In this document: piece after piece, positions 19,000-27,103 of the stretch
Numbering within the stretch: the stretch's first letter is position 1
Layout: each line of letters starts with the position of its first letter
Assembly (NCBI RefSeq): GCF_000293805.1
Contig: NZ_AMBZ01000007.1
Location: 326,834 to 390,833, forward strand
Reading direction: 5' to 3'
Source: Paenibacillus alvei DSM 29
Lineage (GTDB): Bacteria; Bacillota; Bacilli; Paenibacillales; Paenibacillaceae
Length of the DNA stretch: 64,000 nucleotides
Notes under the pieces: model-generated
The model's input: only the letters and a program-made list of their open reading frames with translations
Told to the model about the DNA's origin: nothing
The model's database searches: none
Made by a program: the position numbers and the translations under genes

Positions 19000-19818
19000 A
19001 TGCAGGCGCTTGGATTAATTGAAACGCGGGGACTTCTTCCAGCGATTGAATGTCTGGACATCATGCTCAAATCAGCTCAGGTCGAACTGATAGAAAAGTG
19101 CAATGTGGGCGGCGGGCTAGTGACCATCGCGGTAACCGGCGATGTTGGCGCTGTTCAAGCATCCGTGGAGGCGGGTGCCTCCGCGGCGCAACAATTGGGC
19201 AGTGATGTGCTTATCAGCCGACATGTTATTCCAAGACCCCACAACGACATAGCGAGCATCATCGGCCGGCGCAGCGTTTCGAATTTCACCAAGGAGAAGG
19301 ACGAGCTGGCGCTGCCAGTACAGCATACTCAGGCGGCGGAACAGTTTCCAAAGCAGCTGCCTGAGCAAACGCCAGAGCAGACCTCGAAACGTTACACAGC
19401 GTCTGATGTTCAACTGGGCGATGCGCCCAATATTCCACTGGACATGGCTCCTAAAGTTCCACTGGAAGCAGCACCCGAAGTCTCATTCAATATCGGTGGT
19501 GATGAAGACTTCCCTGTACTAACAGCCGATCACGCTCAGGCTCTTGCGTCTAAAGACGTCAGTCCAGAACCAGACAATCAAGATGCGGCAGATGGAGATC
19601 CGGCAGTGCTAGACAGTCCACTCAAACACCAAATTGATGTGCTGGTAAAGGAATCAGGGCTTGACAAAGCAATGGAACTGCTGGAAACAATGACTGCTGT
19701 TAGGCTGCGCGGACTGGCCAGAGAGTGCAGCCCCGCATATGGGATGAGCATGACGACAATTTCGAAGGCAAACAAGGTCAAACTGCTCAAGCGGTTCCGC
19801 CATTATTATCAGCAGTAA
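19000..19818 (+). CDS. BMC-H shell protein with long linker and helical C-terminal domain
   Basis: 272 residues. Residues 1-90 are a standard BMC-H domain (QALGLIETRGLLPAIE, GGGLVTIAVTGDVGAV). A ~120-residue low-complexity linker rich in Pro, Glu, Gln and Ala follows. The last ~65 residues form a helical domain, with TAVRLRGLARE and TISKANKVKLLKRF, which looks like a Rho_N/SAP-type nucleic-acid-binding fold. EutK also has a C-terminal nucleic-acid-binding-like domain, but of helix-turn-helix type. ATG follows AGGAGGTG. Confidence 0.8.
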   Translation: MQALGLIETRGLLPAIECLDIMLKSAQVELIEKCNVGGGLVTIAVTGDVGAVQASVEAGASAAQQLGSDVLISRHVIPRPHNDIASIIGRRSVSNFTKEKDELALPVQHTQAAEQFPKQLPEQTPEQTSKRYTASDVQLGDAPNIPLDMAPKVPLEAAPEVSFNIGGDEDFPVLTADHAQALASKDVSPEPDNQDAADGDPAVLDSPLKHQIDVLVKESGLDKAMELLETMTAVRLRGLARECSPAYGMSMTTISKANKVKLLKRFRHYYQQ

Positions 19819-19845
19819 ACAGTAAGCGAGAGGAGGATGTTTCAC

Positions 19846-21319
19846 TTGGAAAATTATGATTATGACTTGCAATCGATTCAGGAAACGCGGGACTTGGCCC
19901 GTGCAGGAAAAGCGGCCGCCGATGTCCTTGCCGGCTACGATGCTGAACAGATTGACAGAATTGTACAAAACATGGTACGGACAGCGGAGGTCAACGCCGC
20001 TGAACTGGCTGCACTGGCAGTAGAGGAAACCGGATTTGGCAAGATTGAGGATAAGATCTTCAAAAACCGACTGGCTTCCACGGAGCTGTATGAATCCATT
20101 CGGGATACGAAAACGATTGGGGTTATCCGCGAGGACAAGACGAATCAATTAATAGAGATTGCCGAGCCAGTCGGACTGCTCATGGGTATTATTCCATCAA
20201 CCAATCCGACATCCACTACGATTTTTAAATCGATCATTGCGATAAAGGCTCGCAATGGAATCATCTTTTCGCCGCATCCTTCGGCAAAGAAATCTATCAT
20301 GCGGGCCGCGGAATTGATGCACGCCGCCGCTGTCGAGGCAGGGGCTCCCGAAGGAATCATTGGCTGCGTTACCAAGCCTTCGATGCCGGCGACGCAGGAA
20401 CTGATGAAGTGCGATGAAATCGCCATGATTATCGCAACGGGCGGCTCGGCAATGGTGAAGTCCGCCTACAGTGCGGGTAAGCCGGCGTTGGGAGTCGGGC
20501 CGGGCAATGTACCAGCCTACATTGAGCGTACCGCTGATATTCCAAAGGCGGTAGCAAATATCATTGCCAGCAAAAACCTTCGATTACGGTACAATCTGCG
20601 CCTCTGAACAGGCTGTTATCGTGGAGGAGTGTATCCGTTCTCAGGTGATCGCAGAGTTTGAGCGTCAGGGCGGTTACTTTATGAATCAGGAGGAAACTGC
20701 TAAAGTCGCAGCAAAGTTGTTTGTAAAAGGCCATGCCATGAATTCAAGACTGGTGGGACGTTCACCTCAGGTGATCGCGGAAGCGGCCGGCATTCAAATT
20801 CCTGCAGGGGTCAAGGTGCTATTAGGCGAACAGCAGGGCGTGGGAGAGAAATTCCCGCTTTCCTATGAGAAGCTTACTACCGTATTGGCGTTTTACACCG
20901 TACAGGACTGGCATGAGGCTTGCGATCTAAGTGTTGGACTGCTGCGTAATGGAGGAATAGGCCATAGCTTCTCCATCCATACGCAGAATCATGATATGGT
21001 CATGGAATTTGCGCAAAAACCTGTGTTCCGCATTTTGGTGAATACAGGCTCCACTCAGGGTGGTGTGGGCGCAAGCACCGGACTTGCCCCGGCCTTCACT
21101 TTGGGATGTGGAACCTGGGGGGGCAGCGCCACTTCAGATAATGTGGGACCACAGCACTTGATTAATATCAAGCGTGTGGCTTACGGCATTAAGGACTGTA
21201 CGGCACAAACCCCCTACTCTGTTCCAACTCCGCAGTTGCCAAAGCAACAGGACGATGCGCTGCTGTTGAATCTAGTCGATGAGCTGATGTCCATTTTGCA
21301 GAAAAGCGGTGACAGCTAG
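19846..21319 (+). CDS. cutF: Acylating acetaldehyde dehydrogenase, frameshifted
   Basis: EutE/CutF-type enzyme turning acetaldehyde and CoA into acetyl-CoA with NAD+. The first part reads 19846-20607 (start TTG after GGAGG; the ATG at 19837 is too close to it) and contains GVGPGNVPAYIERTADI. The second part continues in another frame to 21319 with GTICASEQAVIVEE, which carries the catalytic Cys (codon 20597-20599). Removing one A from the A5 tract 20572-20576 restores ASKTFDYGTICASEQ and a protein of about 490 residues. The C-terminus, after a Pro/Gln linker, ends in an amphipathic helix (DDALLLNLVDELMSILQKS) typical of encapsulation peptides. Confidence 0.88.
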
Positions 21320-21966
21320 TGGGGAACTATGATCAAGTACTTTCTTTGTTAATGGAGGTTGTATCCGGTGCTGGTAAGGCGGAGGAGGAGCCGCGCTCCA
21401 TCCCTTTAGGGATTTCGAATCGCCATGTGCATCTTTCTCAGGCTGATGTGGAGACGCTCTTCGGATCCGGATATACGCTATCCAAAATGCGTGATTTGTC
21501 CCAACCCGGACAGTATGCATGTAATGAGACCGTTACGGTCTGCGGGCCCAAGGGGGCCATCGAAAAAGTACGGGTTCTCGGTCCAGTGCGGAAACAGACC
21601 CAGGTAGAAATTATGCGGGGAGACTGTTTTAAGTTGGGCGTGAAAGCTCCAGTGCGCTTGTCCGGGGAGCTTGAAGGCACACCGGGCGTCACGTTGGTCG
21701 GGCCGAAGGGAAGCGTATATAGTTCCTGCGGCTTGATGGTTGCACAGCGCCACATTCATATGACGCCTGATGATGCCCTTTTCTTTGGCGTAATCGATGG
21801 AGAAATGGTCAGTATTCAATTTGATGGACTCCGGGGCGGAGGGTACAATCAGGTCGCAATCAGAGTTAGCAGTGACGCTGCTCTCGACTGTCATATCGAC
21901 GTTGAAGAGGCCAACGCGATGGATTTAACATCGGCGTCTGTTGTTAAAATCATTAAAAATCGTTAG
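21319..21966 (+). CDS. pduL: PduL-type phosphate acyltransferase
   Basis: 215 residues, converting acetyl-CoA to acetyl-phosphate and freeing CoA inside the shell. Zinc-binding histidines are in SNRHVHLS and AQRHIHMT; VTLVGPKGSVYSSCGL belongs to the second barrel. The N-terminal helix (YDQVLSLLMEVVSGAG) is an encapsulation peptide as in PduL. Start is GTG, overlapping the last base of the dehydrogenase stop codon. Confidence 0.92.
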   Translation: MGNYDQVLSLLMEVVSGAGKAEEEPRSIPLGISNRHVHLSQADVETLFGSGYTLSKMRDLSQPGQYACNETVTVCGPKGAIEKVRVLGPVRKQTQVEIMRGDCFKLGVKAPVRLSGELEGTPGVTLVGPKGSVYSSCGLMVAQRHIHMTPDDALFFGVIDGEMVSIQFDGLRGGGYNQVAIRVSSDAALDCHIDVEEANAMDLTSASVVKIIKNR

Positions 21967-21978
21967 GAGGAAATGAAC

Positions 21979-22260
21979 ATGAGATCAGAAGCTCTTGGTT
22001 TGGTTGAAACAAAAGGTTTGGTAGGTTCTATCGAGGCAGCGGACGCTATGGTCAAAGCGGCCAATGTCACTCTAATCGGCAAAGAGATGGTAGGCGGCGG
22101 ACTTGTTACCGTTATGGTACGGGGCGATGTAGGAGCGGTGAAGGCGGCGACAGACGCCGGTGCCGCAGCTGCGAAAAATGTAGGGGAACTCGTGTCGGTA
22201 CATGTGATTCCTCGTCCCCACAGCGAAGTGGAGAATATCCTTCCGGCTGCTAAGGCATAA
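21979..22260 (+). CDS. BMC-H shell protein, copy 1 of a near-identical pair
   Basis: 93 residues, canonical BMC-H ([49 protein letters not shown]). ATG 21979 lies eight bases after AGGAGG. It differs from the copy at 22469 at about nine positions only. The lysine in EMVGGG context and the pore loop are the same in both. Confidence 0.93.
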   Translation: MRSEALGLVETKGLVGSIEAADAMVKAANVTLIGKEMVGGGLVTVMVRGDVGAVKAATDAGAAAAKNVGELVSVHVIPRPHSEVENILPAAKA

Positions 22261-22282
22261 TTCAAAAAATTATTAACTAAGT

Positions 22283-22452
22283 CTATGCTTCCGAAGCAGT
22301 TTTGTTCGGAGCTAGCGCTTGATTCTCACAAAACTAGGCCTATGCTTCCGAAGCAAGTTTTGTTCGGAGCTAGCGCTTGATTCTCACAAAACTAGGCCTA
22401 TGCTTCCGAAGTAAGTTTTGTTCGGAGCTAGCGCTTGATTCTCACAAAACTT
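22283..22452. repeat. Three tandem 57/58-bp repeats between twin BMC-H genes
   Basis: Units begin at 22283, 22340 and 22398. Each contains CTATGCTTCCGAAG, GTTTTGTTCGGAGCTAGCGC and CTCACAAAACT. AGTTTTGT and ACAAAACT in each unit can form an 8-bp stem. The third unit ends just before the ribosome site of the next gene. Related single copies lie at 15344 and, in part, near 11530. Confidence 0.9.
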
Positions 22453-22468
22453 TTAGGAGGAATGTAAC

Positions 22469-22750
22469 ATGAAATCAGAAGCATTGGGTTTAATTGAAAC
22501 AAAAGGTCTGGTAGGTTCTATCGAAGCAGCGGACGCTATGGTCAAAGCGGCCAATGTCGCCTTGATCGGCAAAGAGATGGTAGGCGGCGGACTTGTCACC
22601 GTAATGGTACGTGGCGATGTAGGAGCGGTGAAAGCGGCAACGGACGCTGGTGCTGCAGCCGCACAGCGTGTAGGGGAACTGATATCCGTACATGTGATTC
22701 CTCGCCCTCACAGTGAAGTGGAAAACATTCTTCCCGGTGCTAAGCTATAA
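22469..22750 (+). CDS. BMC-H shell protein, copy 2 of a near-identical pair
   Basis: 93 residues, about 90% identical to the gene at 21979; the changes are conservative (for example KN to QR near residue 68 and Val to Ile). It is last in the long shell/enzyme operon and is followed by a strong terminator. Tandem duplication would raise the dose of the main shell tile. ATG follows TAGGAGG. Confidence 0.93.
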   Translation: MKSEALGLIETKGLVGSIEAADAMVKAANVALIGKEMVGGGLVTVMVRGDVGAVKAATDAGAAAAQRVGELISVHVIPRPHSEVENILPGAKL

Positions 22751-22771
22751 TTTATATTGATATTCTGCAAA

Positions 22772-22808
22772 GGGCCAAAACTCGGTAAAACTGGTTTTGG
22801 CCTTTTTA
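22772..22808 (+). terminator. Terminator of the cut/BMC operon
   Basis: GGCCAAAAC pairs with GTTTTGGCC, followed by a T-rich run, 22 bases after the last shell gene. Confidence 0.9.
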
Positions 22809-23003
22809 TTTTTGTCTGCAACAATCCGCTTGTCGAAAGCTTGTCGGAGTAGTCTTTTTTCTATAAATAAGGATTTGAGGAGGAGGGATGCACTATTTCC
22901 AAACAGGTTGAAAATTGCTATAATAGAGATGATATATTGTGAAAAATTTAGCATGCAATGTTTATTTTCCCGTTCATTTTCGGTGAAAGGGTGCAACGAG
23001 ATT

Positions 23004-24182
23004 ATGCTGAAAACCAATAGCCCGATCGCAACCAAAGTATACGCACGATACAGCGGCATTCTGTCTCTTTCTAAGTTCTCGCTGCTGCTGCACGATAACA
23101 ATGGAGACGTGTTGCTTGAGTTCAATCCGTCTCCTGATTTCTGCAGGCATATTTGTTGGGAGAATCCTACGCGACCTTGCGCGGATTATTTGAAGCGCTT
23201 TAATACCGGTGAACAGGGGCGATTTGTTTGCTGTTACGGTCTGGAGAATATTTTGCTGCCCATTAAGATCAAAGATGAAGTTGTTGGCTTCATCTCGGGG
23301 ATGCAGGCGTATTCCCAGGAGAGGGAGTTTCAGAAGTACCTGATTAATACGGCGGAATTGGCCGAAATGAAGGGGCTGGATTTGGAGGTTGTAGCGAAGG
23401 CGATATCGGCTTTTCCAACCATTGATCAGGATAAAGCAGATATTCATGAGCAGCTTTGCCATCATATCGCAAGGAATATTGCGCTCGACATCGCCGAAAG
23501 CGCGCAGGACAACACAGGAATTATCAATCGTCTGTCTGCGGAAAAAGAAATACTGGAGAAGAAAGTAATTGACTTAGAAGCAAAAAACATGTCTCTCGTC
23601 ATCAATCCACATTTTCTTTTCAATACTTTGAATTCCATTGCCCGCATCGCCTATTTCGAACACTCCCATACGACGGAGGAATTGATTTATTGCCTGTCCG
23701 ACTTGCTGCGATACAATGTTAAGCAGGATGATCAGCTTCATACCATCGCAGCCGAAATGGATAACATTGAGAAGTATTTGTATATACAAAAGGCACGCTT
23801 CAAAAATCGCCTGCAGTATGAAATCATTGTTCCTAATGAATTAAAGGCTTATCGCATTCCTAATTTGGTGATTCAGCCTATTGTGGAAAATGCAGTCATT
23901 CATGGAATTACCCCTAAGCGGGACGGGGGTACCGTTCGTCTGATTGCCGAAAAGTACAGAAATGATATCACCATTTCTGTTATAGACAACGGTAATGGGT
24001 TCTCGCCGGAGGTACTAAAGCTCATTCATCAGCCGGGCAGCAAGATCGGCGTGGGCTTCCGGAGCACCGATAGCCGTTTAAAGCGTTATTTCGGAGAAGA
24101 GTATGGGTTATCGATCGTGAAATCCGATTACAGCGGGAGCACGGTTAACATCCGCATCCCCACCCAACCAATTGCGAGGTGA
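23004..24182 (+). CDS. PocR-domain sensor histidine kinase (LytS/YesM type)
   Basis: A 392-residue soluble kinase. Residues ~10-150 form a PocR sensory domain with its Cys pattern (FCRHICWENPTRPCADY, CCYGLENILLPI), a module linked to sensing of small metabolites in pdu-type systems. A short coiled coil (about 170-195) leads to the His_kinase domain with phosphoacceptor His in VINPHFLFNTLNSI and an HATPase part (NAVIHG, DNGNGF). No membrane segment is seen. The open frame starts upstream within the terminator; ATG 23004 is the sensible start. Paired with the next gene, it probably controls the cut operon (inference from position). Confidence 0.85.
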   Translation: MLKTNSPIATKVYARYSGILSLSKFSLLLHDNNGDVLLEFNPSPDFCRHICWENPTRPCADYLKRFNTGEQGRFVCCYGLENILLPIKIKDEVVGFISGMQAYSQEREFQKYLINTAELAEMKGLDLEVVAKAISAFPTIDQDKADIHEQLCHHIARNIALDIAESAQDNTGIINRLSAEKEILEKKVIDLEAKNMSLVINPHFLFNTLNSIARIAYFEHSHTTEELIYCLSDLLRYNVKQDDQLHTIAAEMDNIEKYLYIQKARFKNRLQYEIIVPNELKAYRIPNLVIQPIVENAVIHGITPKRDGGTVRLIAEKYRNDITISVIDNGNGFSPEVLKLIHQPGSKIGVGFRSTDSRLKRYFGEEYGLSIVKSDYSGSTVNIRIPTQPIAR

Positions 24183-24186
24183 TGCA

Positions 24187-24955
24187 ATGAGCGTAGTTAT
24201 GTTTGTTGAAGATGAACCGATAGAACTGGAGTTTCTTCAATCCATCGCGCAGGAAATTCTGGGTGCTGAAGATAAGCTGCTTATTTGCGATACGGGTATG
24301 CAAGCGATTAAGCTCGCCAAACAATATCGGCCGGATATTATTTTTATGGACATCATGCTGCCTGAAATGGATGGAATATCCTCGTTGCAGGAAATTCGCC
24401 GCTTTCTCCCTGACGCATGCGTGACGATTTTGTCTGCCAGTTCGGATTTCTCCTATGCACAGGCGGCAATCAGTCTGCAGGTACATGAATATTTGCTTAA
24501 GCCGGTCAAGCCGGAAAAATTGCGGCAAATGATCCGTAAGGGGCTGGATAAGGCCGCTCAATCAGAAGAAAAGTGTTTGACAGAAACTTATCAGATTCAA
24601 TCGGCTCAAGAATGTCAGCGCTTTATTAAAGAAGCCGTCGATTATATTCAGCAGAATTACAAAGATAAGCTGACCTTGCAAATGGTGGCGAGTCATGTGT
24701 ATATGAATGCCCAATATTTTTAGCCGTATTTTCAAAAGGGAGCTCGGCGTTACTTATACGGATTATGTGAACAAGCTCAAGATTGTACATGCCTGCAAGC
24801 TGCTTGAGACTACTGGGTATCCCGCCTATCGCATCTCCACAGAATGCGGCTTTACCGATCCATCTTATTTCAACCGGGTATTCTACAAGCAAATGAATAT
24901 GACGCCGAAGGAATATAAAAAAAGCGTTCTTGCCGAAAGAAAAAACACGAAATAG
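24187..24955 (+). CDS. AraC-type response regulator, frameshifted
   Basis: N-terminal receiver (VEDEP acidic pocket, phospho-Asp in IIFMDIMLPEMDG, LKPVKPEKL) and a C-terminal AraC HTH domain of about 100 residues. The HTH reads AVDYIQQNYKDKLTLQMVA, then after a frame change SRIFKRELGVTYTDYVNKLK. An extra T in the T5 run 24717-24721 causes the break; the repaired protein has about 255 residues. It starts four bases after the sensor gene (AGGTG upstream), so the two are cotranscribed. Confidence 0.85.
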
Positions 24956-24963
24956 AGTTCCTA

Positions 24964-24996
24964 AAGTCTCCCCCGATTATGGTGGGAGACTTTTTT
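24964..24996 (+). terminator. Terminator of the sensor/regulator pair
   Basis: AAGTCTCCC pairs with GGGAGACTT across an 11-base loop, followed by TTTTTT. Confidence 0.9.
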
Positions 24997-25156
24997 GTTG
25001 GCTTTATCGTCCTAAAAGTACGAATAGTACCAGAATGGAGAAAAAATGATTCAGGAAGTCCAACAAGAGGTACGGTTAGTAACAGGCGCAATGGTCTCTT
25101 TGCTATACAATGAAGATACATCTACGAAGATAAATCTACTTAACAGAGGTGTATGG

Positions 25157-26167
25157 ATGATGAAGGAAACAGTGGCAGCTCCCGCGGCTACGGCCGGCAT
25201 GCTGAAACAAAAGATGAACAGTCGTTTCCGAAGAAATGGAATCGTTTACGGACTGATTTCCGGGTTAACGTTCGGCCTTTACAGTACCGTTGTAGCCCTG
25301 GCCATGATGAAGGAACCTTTTCTGGGGATTATAGGAGCGTTTGCGGCACCCATAGTGGCATCGGCGATTAATGATGCTTTGGCGGCGATCTGGCTTCTGA
25401 TCTGGAACATAAAGAAAGGAAAGATCAAAGAAATCGGCCGCAGTCTGGTAACGATACCCGGATTGATGGTCGCGATTGCCGCGGTGTTTGGCGGCCCGAT
25501 CGCCAACGGGGCCTATCTGGTTGGGATTGATATGGCTGGAGCGGCGGCTATCCCTATTTCGGCGCTTTGTCCGATGTTTGGTGCTATTTTCGCGCGAATG
25601 TTTCTGAAGCAGAAGATTGATAAACGGGTGGCCGTCGGCATGTTCATCTGTGTTATCGGAGCGGCGCTCATCTCCTATGTCAAGCCTGAAGGCGGCGTGG
25701 AGAATTTCACATTGGGCATTGTTTTTGCTCTGGTAGCCGCGCTTGGCTGGGGACTGGAAGGTGTATTTGCCACTTTCGGGATGTCCATGCTGGATTCTAA
25801 TATCGCCATTACCATTCGCGAGGGTGTTTCTGGAATCGTTTACATTGCCGTGCTAGTGCCTATTTTCGGGGCAACGGATCTCTTTGCTTCCGCGCTTGGA
25901 TCCGTATCACCAATGCTCATTATCGCGGCTGCAGCCTTGTTTACGGCTATTTCTTTCCTGACTTGGTATATGGCCAACAATATGGTTGGCGTTGCTGTCG
26001 GAATGTCGCTCAACATTACCTATGTGCTGTGGGGGGTTGTTTTTGCTGCTATCTTCCTCGGTGATGCGCTAACTCCTACAGTAATTGCCGGTGCAATTAT
26101 CATTACAATTGGAGCGCTTTTAGTTTCGATGAATCCAATGGATCTGTTCAAAAAGAAGGAGGCGTAA
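25157..26167 (+). CDS. DMT/EamA-family transporter, probable choline importer
   Basis: A 336-residue inner-membrane protein with about ten hydrophobic segments in two EamA halves, after a soluble N-terminus of about 25 residues. LicB, the choline importer of pneumococcus, belongs to the same superfamily, and a choline kinase and choline lyase are in this locus, so choline uptake is the best guess. Export of trimethylamine is an alternative. Start ATG 25157 (or 25160) follows AGAGGT; the open frame further upstream is not needed. It has its own leader after the regulator's terminator. Confidence 0.75.
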   Translation: MMKETVAAPAATAGMLKQKMNSRFRRNGIVYGLISGLTFGLYSTVVALAMMKEPFLGIIGAFAAPIVASAINDALAAIWLLIWNIKKGKIKEIGRSLVTIPGLMVAIAAVFGGPIANGAYLVGIDMAGAAAIPISALCPMFGAIFARMFLKQKIDKRVAVGMFICVIGAALISYVKPEGGVENFTLGIVFALVAALGWGLEGVFATFGMSMLDSNIAITIREGVSGIVYIAVLVPIFGATDLFASALGSVSPMLIIAAAALFTAISFLTWYMANNMVGVAVGMSLNITYVLWGVVFAAIFLGDALTPTVIAGAIIITIGALLVSMNPMDLFKKKEA

Positions 26168-26171
26168 GCAA

Positions 26172-26459
26172 ATGCCATTGTTGCCGATTCGCTCCCGGGT
26201 GCTGCTTTTCATGTCCACTGTGCAGCAGGCAAATATTGATGATGCGATGGACGCTTTGAAAAGCGAATACGGTGGAGAACGTCAATTTACAAGAGCAAAC
26301 TTTCTGGATCATATGCTGTCGTTGCAGGCAAACGGACTGATTGACGAGATCCAGTACGAGCTGGATGCTAACGGGGAATTATGTATGTACTATGCAATCA
26401 ACGATGAGGGTATTCATACGATCAATAAATACTTGCCTAAAAAGTGGACGCAAAAATAA
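26172..26459 (+). CDS. Unknown 95-residue protein next to the transporter
   Basis: I do not recognise this family. It starts five bases after the transporter stop, with AGGAGG inside the end of that gene, so it is cotranscribed. The sequence is compact and charged, with QFTRANFLDHMLSLQANGLIDEI followed by a beta-hairpin-like part (LCMYYAINDEGI), which resembles a winged-helix arrangement. It might modulate the locus, but nothing proves this. Confidence 0.6.
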   Translation: MPLLPIRSRVLLFMSTVQQANIDDAMDALKSEYGGERQFTRANFLDHMLSLQANGLIDEIQYELDANGELCMYYAINDEGIHTINKYLPKKWTQK

Positions 26460-26506
26460 GAACAATCTCATACAACCCAGCCTTAGGCCGGGTTCAGATT
26501 AAAGAC

Positions 26507-26543
26507 GAACTCCCGTAAACTACTTTACCGCGGGAGTTCTTTA
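26507..26543 (+). terminator. Terminator at the end of the choline locus
   Basis: GAACTCCCG (26507-26515) pairs with CGGGAGTTC (26531-26539), followed by TTTATG. It closes the transporter/unknown gene pair. Confidence 0.8.
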
Positions 26544-26682
26544 TGTTTTGTAGTCCTTGACTCGCTCTATTGTCTCTTATTGCTATAAAGGTGCTTATTT
26601 AATATGTTTCGACAAAGGGTTGCAGTGGAACATTTATACAGTTTTTACTGTAACGTGCATTATACTCTCTGAGTGAGATCAT

Positions 26683-26841
26683 ATGCGTGAGGTGAACAAT
26701 CATTGTTCGATAGAGAATAAAATAAACGTATTGAGAAAGAAATTAACGGAGATCGTTGAAAATAAGGGGGAATTTACGGACCAAGAAGTGGTTCTGATCA
26801 GTCAGCAACTGGATAGATATATCGGTATTTTACTGGACTGA
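26683..26841 (+). CDS. Spo0E-like sporulation phosphatase
   Basis: A 52-residue protein (MREVNNHCSIENKINVLR..., ending SQQLDRYIGILLD) with the two-helix layout and the SxxLDxYI signature of Spo0E-family aspartyl-phosphate phosphatases, which dephosphorylate Spo0A~P and delay sporulation. Ribosome site GAGTGAG precedes the ATG. Short palindrome ACAGT-N4-ACTGT lies upstream (26638-26651). Confidence 0.8.
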   Translation: MREVNNHCSIENKINVLRKKLTEIVENKGEFTDQEVVLISQQLDRYIGILLD

Positions 26842-26904
26842 GGTTGTTTCATTTCTTCTGGAATCGCTTGAAATTGTAAAAATGGATGTAGTGGTGGAAT
26901 CTCG

Positions 26905-26923
26905 CCCATGAGCTGCTCATGGG
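26905..26923. promoter_or_regulatory. Nearly perfect 19-bp palindrome
   Basis: CCCATGAGC-T-GCTCATGGG lies in the 262-base gap before the sensor kinase gene at 27104. There is no T run, so it looks like a protein-binding site or leader hairpin rather than a terminator. Confidence 0.45.
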
Positions 26924-27103
26924 AAGATACTTGATGTAATGTATCAAATATAGTTAAATAATGTATTATAATCGAATTTTTTGGAATGACATAAATAACA
27001 TCTTAGCTCCTTGAATTTTGAATCATGGTCGATTTTTTTCTACTTATCTGCTATATCGATTAGCCTGATCCAGTTAAACAGAAGTTTTGAAGGGGCGAAG
27101 TAC

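Noticed and set aside
22283..22452. CRISPR array
   Set aside because: The units are contiguous, 57/58 bp long and nearly identical throughout, with no unique spacers and no cas genes.
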